A stretch of 64,000 nucleotides of DNA from Tistrella mobilis (GTDB lineage Bacteria > Pseudomonadota > Alphaproteobacteria > Tistrellales > Tistrellaceae), in assembly GCF_041468085.1 (NCBI RefSeq), contig NZ_CP121017.1, positions 62,001 through 126,000 on the forward strand, read 5' to 3'. Below, one piece after another: positions 36,771 to 45,488 of this stretch. Under the pieces are notes generated by a model that saw nothing but the letters and a program-made list of their open reading frames with translations, ran no database searches and was not told the DNA's origin. The stretch's first letter is position 1, and every line of letters starts with the position of its first letter. Both the position numbers and the translations under genes were made by a program.

Positions 36771-39413
36771 ATGACGATTGCGCCCGAAGGGTCGGCACGG
36801 CTGCGCGCGGTGCTGGGCCCCACCAATACGGGGAAGACCCATCTTGCCGTGGAGCGGATGCTGGCGCATCGCACGGGCATGATGGGTTTCCCCCTGCGCC
36901 TTCTGGCCCGCGAGGTCTATGACCGGGTGGCTCGGGCAAAAGGGGCTGACAAGGTCGCGCTGATCACCGGCGAGGAAAAGATCGTGCCTCCGGAGGCGCG
37001 CTATTTCCTGTGCACGGTGGAGAGCATGCCGCTGGATCTGGGCGTGGAATTCCTCTGCGTCGACGAGATCCAGCTCGCGGCCGACCCGGATCGTGGCCAT
37101 ATTTTCACCGACCGTCTGCTCCATGCCCGCGGCTTCGCCGAGACCATGTTTCTGGGGGCGGAGACGATCGCGCCGCTGATGCGCCGTCTGCTGCCAGGCA
37201 TCGAGATCGACAGCCGGCCGCGCATGTCGAAACTGGTCTATACCGGCGCCAAGAGTCTGACCCGCCTGCCACCACGGACCGCAATTGTCGCCTTCTCGGC
37301 TGCCGACGTCTATGCCATCGCCGAGATCATGCGCCGTCAGCGGGGCGGTGCGGCGGTGGTGATGGGCGCGCTGAGCCCCCGCACTCGCAATGCCCAGGTC
37401 GAGATGTACCAGGAGGGCGAGGTCGATTTCCTGGTGGCGACCGATGCGATCGGCATGGGGCTCAATCTGGATGTCGACCATGTCTGTTTTGCGGCCACCC
37501 GCAAATTCGACGGCCGCGACCTCCGGCCGCTGACGGCGCAGGAACTGGCCCAGATCGCCGGCCGGGCCGGCCGCCATCTGCGCAATGGCAGCTTCGGCAC
37601 CACCGCCGAGATCGGCGGGCTGTCGCCCGATCTGGTCGAGGCGATCGAGGATCACGATTTTCAGCCGCTGCGCCGGCTGTTCTGGCGGTCGCGTGAGCTT
37701 GATTTCCGCAGTGTCGATGCCCTGCTGCGCAGTCTGGAGGTCCAGCCGCATCTGGATGCGCTGGCCCCCGCCCCGCCGGCGGAAGATCATCTGGCGCTTG
37801 CCCATATGGCGCGCCAGCCGGAGCTGATGGCCCGTGCCTGCGGCTATGAGGCCGTCAAGCTGCTCTGGGAGGTCTGTCGCGTCCCGGATTTTCATGCGGC
37901 GGTAGGGGCAGCCCATGTCGGCCTGCTGCGCCGGCTGTTCCTCCATCTGACCCAACCCGAGCGGGAGGGGCGGCTGCCTGGGGCCTGGGTTGGCGAGAAT
38001 CTGGCCCGGCTCGATCGGGTCGATGGCGATCTCGACCGGTTGACCGAGCGGCTGGCACGGATCCGCACCTGGAGCTATGTCGCCAACCGCCCCGGCTGGC
38101 TGGCGGATCCGGGTGAATTCCAGCTGCAGGCCCGGCGGATCGAGGACCGGCTGTCGGATGCGCTCCATGATCGGTTGACCCAGCGCTTCGTCGATCGCGA
38201 CATGGCCCGTGCCAGCCGCCAGGCCGAAGCCTGGCGGGCGGTGGAGCCGGTGGTTGCCCATGACGGCGCGGTGGAGCTCGACGGCCGCGAGGTGGGCCGG
38301 CTCGACGGTTTCGATTTCCGGCCGACGGGAGAGGCGGCGGGGCTGCTTGAGATCCGCCCCGTGCGGGACCGGGTGCGCAAGGCCATCCGGCGCTTCCTGG
38401 AGGCGCGCTTCGCCCGGCTGGCGGCCCGCGATGATCTGAGCCCGGTGGTGGCGCTGGTCGAAGAGCCGGAGGACGCCCCTGTCGTCACCGTGGAAGGTGC
38501 GGTGCTCGGCAGACTGGGCGCTGAGCCCGATGGTCGGCCGAAGTTGGTGTTGCCCCATCGCGACCATCTTCCGACGGAGGCCACGGCCGATCTGGTCCGC
38601 CGGGTTGAGACGGTCCTGGCCGCCCGTGCCGCCGAGGCCGACGAGCCACTGATGCGGCTGGAGACGGCGGCCCTCAAGGGCGCGGCGCGCGGCATCGCCT
38701 TCCGGCTGGTCGAAGGCGGCGGCGTCGCGCCGGCGGAGGCGGCAGCCGATCTGGTTGCCGGTCTCGACGCCGACCAGCGCCAGCGCCTTGCCCGGTTCGG
38801 CGTCCGGCTCGGCCGGCGCTGGCTGTATCTCAAGCCGCTGTTCGAACCGGCGCGGATCCGGATGCGGCGGCCGTTTCTGGCGGCGCGATACGGCAGCCCT
38901 CTGCCCGAGGCGGCCGATGGGGTGCGAACCTCGCTTTCTCTGCCCGACGCAACAGGCGCCGTCCGCGCTCTGGCCGGGGCGGGATATCTTGCAGCCGGCC
39001 CACGGGCGGTGCGGGTCGATATGATCGAGCGGCTGGATGCCGGCATCCGGGCCGGCCTGCGTGACGCGCGTGACGGGTTTCCGGTCGAGCCCGGCCTTCT
39101 GGCACCGCTCGGCTGCCCTCAGGCAGAAGCGCCTGCCCTGCTGGCCGCTCTGGGCCATCAGGTCCGGCTGGCCGAGGATGGACGGATGACGGTACTGCCG
39201 GCACGTGGCGAGCGCGCGCGCAAGCCGCATCGCAGCCGCAAGCCGGCCCGGCCTGCCGCGGCCCCGGCTCCAGCTGTCGACCCCGGCAATCCCTTCGCCA
39301 AGCTCGGTGCCCTGGTTCAGGGTGCCGGATCTCCGGCCGCATCCGCGCGGGAGCGCGGCGGGCGGCCATCGTCTCAAGGCTCCGCACGTATCCGCAGAGG
39401 TGCCAGCCGATGA
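36771..39413 (+). CDS. Suv3-type DEAD-like RNA helicase
   Basis: 880 residues from ATG 36771. It matches the mitochondrial Suv3-like superfamily 2 group of Alphaproteobacteria: motif I GPTNTGKTHLA (about residues 16-26), motif II VDEIQLAADPDRGH (DEIQ instead of DEAD), motif V ATDAIGMGLNLDVDHVCFA and motif VI QIAGRAGRHLRNGSFGTT. The C-terminal half is Ala/Arg-rich and ends in a basic, Pro-rich tail (RKPHRSRKPARPAAAP). It probably unwinds RNA in degradation or ribosome work. It is coupled by ATGA to the S4-domain gene, a conserved pairing. Confidence 0.9.
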   Translation: MTIAPEGSARLRAVLGPTNTGKTHLAVERMLAHRTGMMGFPLRLLAREVYDRVARAKGADKVALITGEEKIVPPEARYFLCTVESMPLDLGVEFLCVDEIQLAADPDRGHIFTDRLLHARGFAETMFLGAETIAPLMRRLLPGIEIDSRPRMSKLVYTGAKSLTRLPPRTAIVAFSAADVYAIAEIMRRQRGGAAVVMGALSPRTRNAQVEMYQEGEVDFLVATDAIGMGLNLDVDHVCFAATRKFDGRDLRPLTAQELAQIAGRAGRHLRNGSFGTTAEIGGLSPDLVEAIEDHDFQPLRRLFWRSRELDFRSVDALLRSLEVQPHLDALAPAPPAEDHLALAHMARQPELMARACGYEAVKLLWEVCRVPDFHAAVGAAHVGLLRRLFLHLTQPEREGRLPGAWVGENLARLDRVDGDLDRLTERLARIRTWSYVANRPGWLADPGEFQLQARRIEDRLSDALHDRLTQRFVDRDMARASRQAEAWRAVEPVVAHDGAVELDGREVGRLDGFDFRPTGEAAGLLEIRPVRDRVRKAIRRFLEARFARLAARDDLSPVVALVEEPEDAPVVTVEGAVLGRLGAEPDGRPKLVLPHRDHLPTEATADLVRRVETVLAARAAEADEPLMRLETAALKGAARGIAFRLVEGGGVAPAEAAADLVAGLDADQRQRLARFGVRLGRRWLYLKPLFEPARIRMRRPFLAARYGSPLPEAADGVRTSLSLPDATGAVRALAGAGYLAAGPRAVRVDMIERLDAGIRAGLRDARDGFPVEPGLLAPLGCPQAEAPALLAALGHQVRLAEDGRMTVLPARGERARKPHRSRKPARPAAAPAPAVDPGNPFAKLGALVQGAGSPAASARERGGRPSSQGSARIRRGASR

Positions 39414-39859
39414 CCCAGAGGCCTGCCACGGACCAGACCGACCATCCCCACCGCAACCGCCTTTCCGACAAGGGTACCGTTGGCCTTGCCACGGCCCTGC
39501 CAACCGATGACGCTGCCGATACGACATGTGTCGAAGCCGGGGGCGTCGAAGCCGGCCGCCAGCGCCTGGACAAATGGCTCTGGTGCGCGCGCTTCTACAA
39601 GTCACGCACTCAGGCGGCCCGGCTTTGTGCCGACGGGCTGATCCGGCTCAACCGGATGCCGGTCACCAAGGCGGCCCAGATGGTGAAACCGGGGGACATC
39701 CTGACCTTCTCTTGGGGCAACCGGATCCGGGTGGTGCAGGTGGCGCGGCTGGCAGAGCGGCGGGGGCCTGCGGACGAGGCGAGGGGGCTGTATACGGATC
39801 TGCGGCCGGTGGCGCCGTCGGCGCCGATGCTTGCCGAAGCTGCGGGCGTACCGGCCTGA
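39410..39859 (+). CDS. S4-domain RNA-binding protein (HslR/Hsp15-like)
   Basis: 149 residues. The first 48 or so look disordered; the S4 fold follows: RLDKWLWCARFYKSRTQAAR, then DGLIRLNRMPVTKAAQMVKP and GDILTF. Hsp15 proteins bind free 50S subunits carrying nascent chains. ATGA overlap with the helicase gene implies joint expression. The long N-terminal extension is unusual for HslR; a later start is possible but no better one is evident. Confidence 0.85.
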   Translation: MTQRPATDQTDHPHRNRLSDKGTVGLATALPTDDAADTTCVEAGGVEAGRQRLDKWLWCARFYKSRTQAARLCADGLIRLNRMPVTKAAQMVKPGDILTFSWGNRIRVVQVARLAERRGPADEARGLYTDLRPVAPSAPMLAEAAGVPA

Positions 39860-39927
39860 AAGGCCATACGGTCGACACGCAATCCGACGGTGATCCGGCA
39901 TGCGACCACATTCGCTGTTGCGGATCG

Positions 39928-39962
39928 GCCGGAAAAATGCTTCCACAAAGGACTTTTCCGGC
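39928..39962. repeat. 9-bp inverted repeat upstream of fdxA
   Basis: GCCGGAAAA (39928-39936) and TTTTCCGGC (39954-39962) are perfectly inverted around a 17-base spacer. It lies midway in the 248 bases between the S4 gene and fdxA. It could be a bidirectional terminator with a large loop or a regulator site. The rest of the gap shows no gene. Confidence 0.4.
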
Positions 39963-40107
39963 GCTGCGGATTGAGTATGGTTGCGTCAGAAGACAGGACC
40001 GCACTGCGATAACGCAAGTGCCGGTTGTAAAATGATGCGCCGTCCGACGACTGCCGCTCCGCATGCCGTCCTACGCCGCCGAACGTGTTCCGAGGAGAGC
40101 AGCAATC

Positions 40108-40446
40108 ATGGCCTACGTGGTCGTCGACAACTGCATCAAGTGCAAGTATCAGGACTGCGTCGAGGTGTGCCCCGTGGATTGTTTCTACGAGGGCGAGAAC
40201 ATGCTGGTGATCCATCCCGACGAGTGCATCGATTGCGGTGTCTGCGAGCCGGAATGCCCCGCTGAGGCGATCAAGCCCGACAGTGACGATGGTCTGGAGC
40301 AGTGGGCCGAGCTGAATCGCAAGTATGCCGAGCTTTGGCCGAACATCAGCCGCAAGGGGGATGCTCCGGCTGATGCCGATGAATGGAACGGCGTTCCCGA
40401 CAAGCTTGCAAATCACTTCAGCGACAAGCCCGGCCAGCAGGGCTGA
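40108..40446 (+). CDS. fdxA: 7Fe-8S ferredoxin FdxA
   Basis: 112 residues from ATG 40108 (GAGGAGAG upstream). Cys spacing matches Azotobacter-type FdI: C9, C17 and C50 for the [3Fe-4S] cluster and C21, C40, C43 and C46 for the [4Fe-4S] cluster, plus free C12 and C25. A C-terminal extension with [14 protein letters not shown] is typical. It is a cytoplasmic one-electron carrier. A terminator follows. Confidence 0.96.
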   Translation: MAYVVVDNCIKCKYQDCVEVCPVDCFYEGENMLVIHPDECIDCGVCEPECPAEAIKPDSDDGLEQWAELNRKYAELWPNISRKGDAPADADEWNGVPDKLANHFSDKPGQQG

Positions 40447-40509
40447 CATCGCAAGTTCTTCCCGGCGCGCGGACACCTTCACCCGTTCAGCCCCGGCCAT
40501 GCGGATCAG

Positions 40510-40552
40510 GCCCCGCGCACATGCGCTCGACGCATGTGCGCGGGGCTTTATC
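40510..40552 (+). terminator. Terminator after fdxA
   Basis: GCCCCGCGCACATGCG (40510-40525) pairs over 16 bp with 40531-40546 around CTCGA, then TTTATCT. Strong stem, moderate T-run. Confidence 0.85.
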
Positions 40553-40899
40553 TCGTAAGCCCGTCATGTTATCTTCATTTTTGCACCAGGATGACGAGTC
40601 CGAGACCCTTGGCGGGTCTCCAGAGCCCGATTGAGGATGGTTCCCTTCAGCGGAGCCGGCAATCGGGCCCCGATCGTCATCGGCAAAATGAGTCCCGCGG
40701 CCCGGAGCGCGAGCCCCCGGCCGTCTCGTCCTCCCGAAGCGGCATCGCCGCGTTGCAGCATGCCCGGGCGCTTACAAGGTTGTGAGCGCCAGGGGTGGTT
40801 TTTCCGCCGACCCTGCCGGGCCGCCTCTGGATGGCTGCGGCGGGAGAGGCTTGCACGGCGGCCCCTGCGGGAGCGGTTCGTCAGAACGGAAGCGGAGCC
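40553..40899. other. Non-coding leader region of carD
   Basis: No protein-like frame on either strand. An AT-rich patch at 40567-40583 may be the promoter. A near-perfect hairpin (GGCGCTTACAA 40767-40777 with TTGTGAGCGCC 40780-40790, one G-U pair) lies about 110 bases before the carD start and could act in its leader RNA. Confidence 0.4.
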
Positions 40900-41397
40900 A
40901 TGGCGAAGAAGAGGTTCGGTACCGGCGACATGGTCGTCTATCCGGCGCACGGCGTCGGCAAGATCGAAGCGGTTGAGGCACAGGAGATCGCGGGCATGCC
41001 GCTCGAACTCTATGTGATCCGCTTCGACGACGATCGGATGACGCTGAAGGTGCCGGTGATCAAGGCTGAGAAGGCCGGCATGCGGGCGCTCTCGACGATG
41101 GTCGAGATGACCACTGCCCTCGACACGCTGAAGGGCCGGGCACGCGTCCGCCGCGCGATGTGGAGCCGCCGCGCTCAGGAATACGAGGCCAAGATCAATT
41201 CGGGCGACCCGACCTCGATCGCGGAAGTGGTCCGCGATCTGCATCGCACCGGCGATCAGGCCGAACAGTCCTACAGCGAGCGTCAGATGTATCAGCTGGC
41301 GCTCGACCGGCTGGCACGCGAATACGCGGCCGTTGAGCAGCTGGACCTGAAGACTGCGGCGATCAAGCTTGAGACGTTGCTCGACGCTGCTGCCTGA
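40900..41397 (+). CDS. carD: CarD-family transcription regulator
   Basis: 165 residues from ATG 40900. The N-terminal RNA polymerase-interacting Tudor-like domain is shown by FGTGDMVVYPAHGVGKIEAV, followed by the helical DNA-contacting domain with WSRRAQEYEAKINSGDP and EVVRDLHR. CarD binds the RNAP beta subunit and stabilises open complexes at many, especially rRNA, promoters. A terminator separates it from rpoH. Confidence 0.93.
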   Translation: MAKKRFGTGDMVVYPAHGVGKIEAVEAQEIAGMPLELYVIRFDDDRMTLKVPVIKAEKAGMRALSTMVEMTTALDTLKGRARVRRAMWSRRAQEYEAKINSGDPTSIAEVVRDLHRTGDQAEQSYSERQMYQLALDRLAREYAAVEQLDLKTAAIKLETLLDAAA

Positions 41398-41428
41398 CGG
41401 TCGTCAGTTCTACGGCGATCTTGTTCTG

Positions 41429-41462
41429 AACCGCCCGGCCTTGATGGCCGGGCGGTTTTTTT
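41429..41462 (+). terminator. Terminator after carD
   Basis: CCGCCCGGCC (41431-41440), loop TTGAT, GGCCGGGCGG (41446-41455), seven T's (41456-41462); the AA at 41429 extends the stem. A textbook intrinsic terminator. Confidence 0.95.
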
Positions 41463-41620
41463 GTGCCGCTCTCCCGGCTGTCGAAAAAAAACGACCGGCC
41501 TGCATCCAAATCGCTTCCGGCCGTGTTTTTCCTGCAGGGGAGGTGATCCGTCGCCTGCCTGACCGCGTAGATCCAGGGCAACAAGGCAAAAGCTCGGCGC
41601 AAGGACGACGGGAGACGGCC

Positions 41621-42520
41621 ATGGCGTACCTCGACACACAGGACTCGCAGACCGCCGACCGGCGGTATATCCGCCAGTCGATGCGTGCTCCCCTGCTTGA
41701 ACGCGAGGAAGAGCTGGCCCTGGCCCGCGCCTGGCGCGAGACGGGCGACGAAGCCGCCCTGCACCGTCTGGTCAGTGCCTATGCCCGCCTTGTGGTCTCC
41801 CTCGCGGCCCGCTTCCGGAACTACGCACTGCCCATGGGCGATCTGGTTCAGGAAGGCAATGTCGGGCTGATGATGGCCGCAAGCCGGTTCGATCCCGATC
41901 GCAATGTCCGCTTCTCGACCTACGCCATGTGGTGGATCCGCGCCGCGATCCAGGACTTCATTCTCCGCAACCACTCGATCGTCCGCACCGGCACCACCGC
42001 AGGCGACAAGTCGTTGTTCTTCAATCTGCGCCGGCTGCGGGCGCGGCTGGGCGAAGGCACCAACGGCCCGATCAGCCATGAAGGCCGGCTGAAGATCGCC
42101 CTGGAGCTGGGGGTCGATGTTGCCGCCGTCGAGGCCATGGAGGGCCGGCTTTCGGCCGCTGATCAGTCGCTCGATGCAGGTGTCGACAGCGAGGGTGGCG
42201 GCGACAGCTGGGTCGATTTTCTGGCCGATGATCGCCCTGGCCCCGAGGAAGTGGTGGTCGAACTGCGCGATGCAGGCACCCGCTCCCGCTGGCTGCGCCG
42301 GGCCTTGCGCGAGCTGAACGACCGCGAACGGGTCATCATTCATGAACGCCGCCTGCGCGAAGACGCCGTCACATTGCAGGAACTGGGCGAGGAACTTGGC
42401 ATCAGCAAGGAGCGCGTCCGCCAGATCGAGCAGCGCGCCATCGAGAAACTCCGCTCGTCGATCACCCGCCAGATGCGCGAGGCAGGCGAGCGTCACCGGA
42501 TCGAGGCAGCGGCCGGCTGA
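41621..42520 (+). CDS. rpoH: Heat-shock sigma factor RpoH (sigma-32)
   Basis: 299 residues from ATG 41621 with GGGAG six bases upstream. Region 2 has MGDLVQEGNVGLMMAASRFD and RFSTYAMWWIRAAIQDFIL. The RpoH box is recognisable in KSLFFNLRRLRARL. Region 4 has TLQELGEELGISKERVRQIE (-35 recognition). Many Alphaproteobacteria carry two or more rpoH genes, so it may not be the only one. Placement next to carD and fdxA looks like a conserved neighbourhood. Confidence 0.94.
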   Translation: MAYLDTQDSQTADRRYIRQSMRAPLLEREEELALARAWRETGDEAALHRLVSAYARLVVSLAARFRNYALPMGDLVQEGNVGLMMAASRFDPDRNVRFSTYAMWWIRAAIQDFILRNHSIVRTGTTAGDKSLFFNLRRLRARLGEGTNGPISHEGRLKIALELGVDVAAVEAMEGRLSAADQSLDAGVDSEGGGDSWVDFLADDRPGPEEVVVELRDAGTRSRWLRRALRELNDRERVIIHERRLREDAVTLQELGEELGISKERVRQIEQRAIEKLRSSITRQMREAGERHRIEAAAG

Positions 42521-42614
42521 CCGGCCCGTCTCTCATCAGGTTCGCGAAGATCCGCCCGTGCAGCCAGTCTGCTGATCTTCGTGGACACTCTGTCGCATGG
42601 CGAACGTCACTTTG

Positions 42615-42639
42615 CCCCGGCTTCGGCCGGGGTTTTTTT
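42615..42639 (+). terminator. Terminator after rpoH
   Basis: CCCCGGC (42615-42621), loop TTCG, GCCGGGG (42626-42632), seven T's (42633-42639). The stable TTCG tetraloop and T-run make this a clear intrinsic terminator about 95 bases after rpoH. Confidence 0.93.
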
Positions 42640-42723
42640 GAGGCGACAGCAGAAATGGTACGCGGTTGTACTCTACGGGGCAGATACATCCCAATGGCGT
42701 CTAAAACCCGATTGGAGGTGTTG

Positions 42724-42750
42724 ATGAAGGCGTCGACCAGGCGGCGATGA
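42724..42750 (+). CDS. 8-codon upstream ORF (MKASTRRR), possible leader peptide
   Basis: GGAGGTG (42714-42720) lies just before ATG 42724. The ORF is MKASTRRR, with Arg codons AGG, CGG and CGA, followed by TGA. It precedes the first thioesterase gene by 54 bases. AGG is rare in this genome and is read by the tRNA-Arg(CCT) encoded at 46.6 kb. Could be chance; the good ribosome site is the main support. Confidence 0.3.
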   Translation: MKASTRRR

Positions 42751-42804
42751 TAGTCTTCAGGCAAGACGACGCGACTTCGACATCCTGGTTGATGGAGACG
42801 AACA

Positions 42805-43239
42805 ATGCACGTCGAGCCTGCCGAAATCCCCTCCGTGCCCGAGGGCTTCGTGCTTCACGACCGCCGCAGCCCGGTCACCGACCCCTGGCGGCCGATCTGG
42901 GCGAAGCGGAGCGATACGGCATTTCATCTGGGGCTGCACCTGGCCGAGGCGCACACCAATTCGCGTGGCCTTGCCCATGGTGGGTTGATCTCGGCGCTTG
43001 CCGACAATGCCATGGGGCTGACCTGCTGGCTGCATCGGCCGGAATCCGGCGGGCTGGTGACGGTCAACCTCTCAGTCGACTTCATGGGGGCCGGGCGCAT
43101 CGGCCAGTGGCTGGAGATCCGGCCCGAGATGATCCGGACCGGCCAGACGCTGGCTTTCGCCCGGGCGCTCATTCTGGCCGATGAAGCGGTCATCGCCCAG
43201 GCCGCGGCCACTTTCCACGTGGCGCCGCCACGCAGCTGA
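42805..43239 (+). CDS. PaaI-like hotdog thioesterase
   Basis: 144 residues. The hotdog signature is HTNSRGLAHGGLISALADNA, with the conserved HGG segment, and a later VTVNLSVDFMGAGRIGQWLE strand pattern. It probably hydrolyses acyl- or aryl-CoA thioesters. It has a second hotdog gene 16 bases downstream, so the two likely form an operon. Only weak ribosome-site sequence (GGAGACGAACA) precedes ATG 42805. Confidence 0.85.
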   Translation: MHVEPAEIPSVPEGFVLHDRRSPVTDPWRPIWAKRSDTAFHLGLHLAEAHTNSRGLAHGGLISALADNAMGLTCWLHRPESGGLVTVNLSVDFMGAGRIGQWLEIRPEMIRTGQTLAFARALILADEAVIAQAAATFHVAPPRS

Positions 43240-43255
43240 GCCCGGAGACATCACC

Positions 43256-43705
43256 ATGTCCGAGACCATCGATACAGGCGCGCGCTTGCGGGCCTTCGTC
43301 CTCTCCATGCCGGCAGCCCGGCTGCTCGGCTTCGACTTTCTGGAGATTGCCCCGGGCCATGTGGTGCTCGACCTGCCCTTCCGGCCGGAACTGGGCGAGC
43401 ATCAGGGGCTGTTCCAGGGCGGCATCCTGGGGGCACTGATCGATTTCGCCGGCGCCTCGGCGAACGCCACTCTGCTCGGCCCCTCCGACGCCCTGATGAC
43501 ACTGGATTACACGGTCAAGCTGCTGCGTCCCGCAAGAGCGGCCGGTCTGCGAGCCACCGGCCGGGTGATCGACGCCGGCGGCCGGATCGGTGTCGCCGCG
43601 GCGGAGCTGTTCCTCCGCGATGCCGACGGGCGGATGGACGAGTCCGGCCCGGTCGCGACCGGTCTTGTCTCCACCCGACGGGTGGATCTCAGACCCGCGT
43701 CCTGA
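43256..43705 (+). CDS. Second PaaI-like hotdog thioesterase
   Basis: 149 residues from ATG 43256 (CGGAG upstream). Hotdog core: LGEHQGLFQGGILGALIDFA and LMTLDYTVKLLRPARAAGLR. The usual HGG is replaced by FQGG, seen in a subset of PaaI/YdiI-like proteins. It may pair with the gene just upstream as a heteromer, or each may form its own tetramer. Its end is 13 bases from the convergent protease gene. Confidence 0.83.
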   Translation: MSETIDTGARLRAFVLSMPAARLLGFDFLEIAPGHVVLDLPFRPELGEHQGLFQGGILGALIDFAGASANATLLGPSDALMTLDYTVKLLRPARAAGLRATGRVIDAGGRIGVAAAELFLRDADGRMDESGPVATGLVSTRRVDLRPAS

Positions 43706-43718
43706 CTTTGCCAGGCTG

Positions 43719-45236
43719 CTACTGGACGACCAGCCGCACCCTGGTGCCGGGCGCCGGGGTCTCGCCGGGCTTCAAACCGTTGAGCAGGCGGAACAGGCCT
43801 TCGGGATCCTCGTTCAATGCCATGTGTTTCACCAGGCTTTCCACCGTATCGCCACTCTTCACCGTGGCGATATCAAGGCGCAGCGGCTTCACCGCCTTGG
43901 CCTCCGCCTCAGTCAATCTGCGGAAACTGTAGGTAAAGCGGCGCAGATCCTCCTGCACCTTCGGCAGCACGTCGACCGGCGTGATCAACTGCACCCGATA
44001 CACCGTATCGGCATCGGCGCGCATGATGATCGGCCTGATCTCCAGCGTCGTGCCGCTGCGGTCCCGCACCCGGGCGACGCCGGTGGCGCCGTCCATACCG
44101 TTGATCGTCACGCGTTCGACGTTCTGGAGGCGCGGCTGGCCTTCGGCGGCGCTGCGGCTCAGCACCTCAGTGAGCGCCATGTTGCGCGGCGCGCGGGCCA
44201 TGTCGAAGACGAAGCGGGCCCCACCGGGGCCGTAGCCGGTGATGTTCTCATCGCTGTTGATGATGGCGTAAGAGGGCGGGGCCTCGAAAGCGAAGCGCAG
44301 CTCGGGATGCTTGAAACTGCGGCCGTTGATCACGCCCTGCGCACGCGACGAGCCATAGACCATACCGTCGATGGCCTCCAGCTGAGGGTCCACCGGCCGC
44401 ACGCCCGTGGCGCCACCTGCCAGCTGGACGGCGCGGGCCACCCGGTCGGGCGTCCGCGGGTGTGATGCCATCAGGTTGAACTGCTCGGCCGGATTGTCCT
44501 GACCGCGCAGCTTCGCTTCATATCCGGAATAGTCGTTCAGTCGCTGCAGGAAGCTCGCCATTGCGCCGGGATCGTAGCCCGCGGCCTGAAGATAGCGGGT
44601 GCCCCGCTCATCGGCCTCGAATTCCTGGTCGCGGCTGTAGGACTGCAGATAAACCTGCGCGCCCATATTGGCGATGTTGGTAACTGTGCTGCTGCCCAGA
44701 ACCGCACCCAGCAGCCCGGCGCCGACCTGGGCGATCATCCCGGTGCTCATGCGCTGTGCCGAATGGCGTGCGGTCACGTGACCGATCTCATGAGCCATCA
44801 CGCCGGCAAGTTCCGCCTCGTCGCGGGCGAGCGCGATCAGGCCGCGGGTGACGTGGACATAGCCGCCGGGCAGGGCAAAGGCGTTCACGATCGGGCTGTC
44901 GATGATGGTGAACGTGAAGGGCTGATCCTTCATTTCGGTCACCGCCATCAGACGGAAGCCGATATCCTCGACATAGCGCTGAAGCTTTTCGTCTTTGTAT
45001 TCGCCGCCGAAGGCCTTCACCAGCTTGGGGTGTTCCTCGGCACCCATGCGGGAGGCCTGCTCGTCGCCGATCAGATTGAAGCCCTGGCTGCTGGCCGGGC
45101 CGCCGGCACAGCCGGCGGCCATCACGCCGATGACCGCGGCGCCGATCAGCCGGCGCAGGCCATGCATCCGACGGGACCGGCGGACGGGGTGCGGATCGCT
45201 GTCGGATGCCGGGGCGATCACGGGTGCTGCGGGCAT
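43719..45236 (-). CDS. M48-family metalloprotease, putative lipoprotein with LysM-like C-terminus
   Basis: 505 residues from ATG 45236; ATG 45167 is an alternative that shortens the N-region but lacks a ribosome site. A lipobox-like VMAAGC (C43) follows the signal core, suggesting lipid anchoring. Zinc motif HEIGH (H149, E150, H153), then third ligand E207 in QEFEADERG; the fold is BepA/YfgC-like. The C-terminal end (KSGDTVESLVKHMALNEDPE) resembles a LysM-like repeat. It is probably a periplasmic protease or chaperone in outer-membrane protein quality control. Confidence 0.88.
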   Translation of the reverse strand: MPAAPVIAPASDSDPHPVRRSRRMHGLRRLIGAAVIGVMAAGCAGGPASSQGFNLIGDEQASRMGAEEHPKLVKAFGGEYKDEKLQRYVEDIGFRLMAVTEMKDQPFTFTIIDSPIVNAFALPGGYVHVTRGLIALARDEAELAGVMAHEIGHVTARHSAQRMSTGMIAQVGAGLLGAVLGSSTVTNIANMGAQVYLQSYSRDQEFEADERGTRYLQAAGYDPGAMASFLQRLNDYSGYEAKLRGQDNPAEQFNLMASHPRTPDRVARAVQLAGGATGVRPVDPQLEAIDGMVYGSSRAQGVINGRSFKHPELRFAFEAPPSYAIINSDENITGYGPGGARFVFDMARAPRNMALTEVLSRSAAEGQPRLQNVERVTINGMDGATGVARVRDRSGTTLEIRPIIMRADADTVYRVQLITPVDVLPKVQEDLRRFTYSFRRLTEAEAKAVKPLRLDIATVKSGDTVESLVKHMALNEDPEGLFRLLNGLKPGETPAPGTRVRLVVQ

Positions 45237-45488
45237 GGGGCTCGGCCTCGTGAAGTATCTGGGGCTGTTGAAAGACAAGGACCGGATCAAAGATGGCGGT
45301 TGAGGTCGGATGAGGCAACCCGTGCAGGCGTGACAAGGCTGCGACACGACACGGTGCCGATCCTTCCGGTGTCACGGCCGCGCTTGCGTGCGCTGCGACG
45401 GATCGGCCACACTTCGGGTGGCGGCGGATCCTGGCCGGTATCGTTGCCGGAACCGCCGGAGGCCGCCGATGCCAGAGGAGACCCATCC

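Noticed and set aside
36714-39605. 963-residue frame antisense to the helicase
   Set aside because: Mirrors the helicase GC3 bias; Gln/Arg/Pro-rich with no domain; the plus strand has all helicase motifs.
40564-41244. 226-residue frame antisense to carD
   Set aside because: His/Arg-rich mirror of carD coding bias; no ribosome site.
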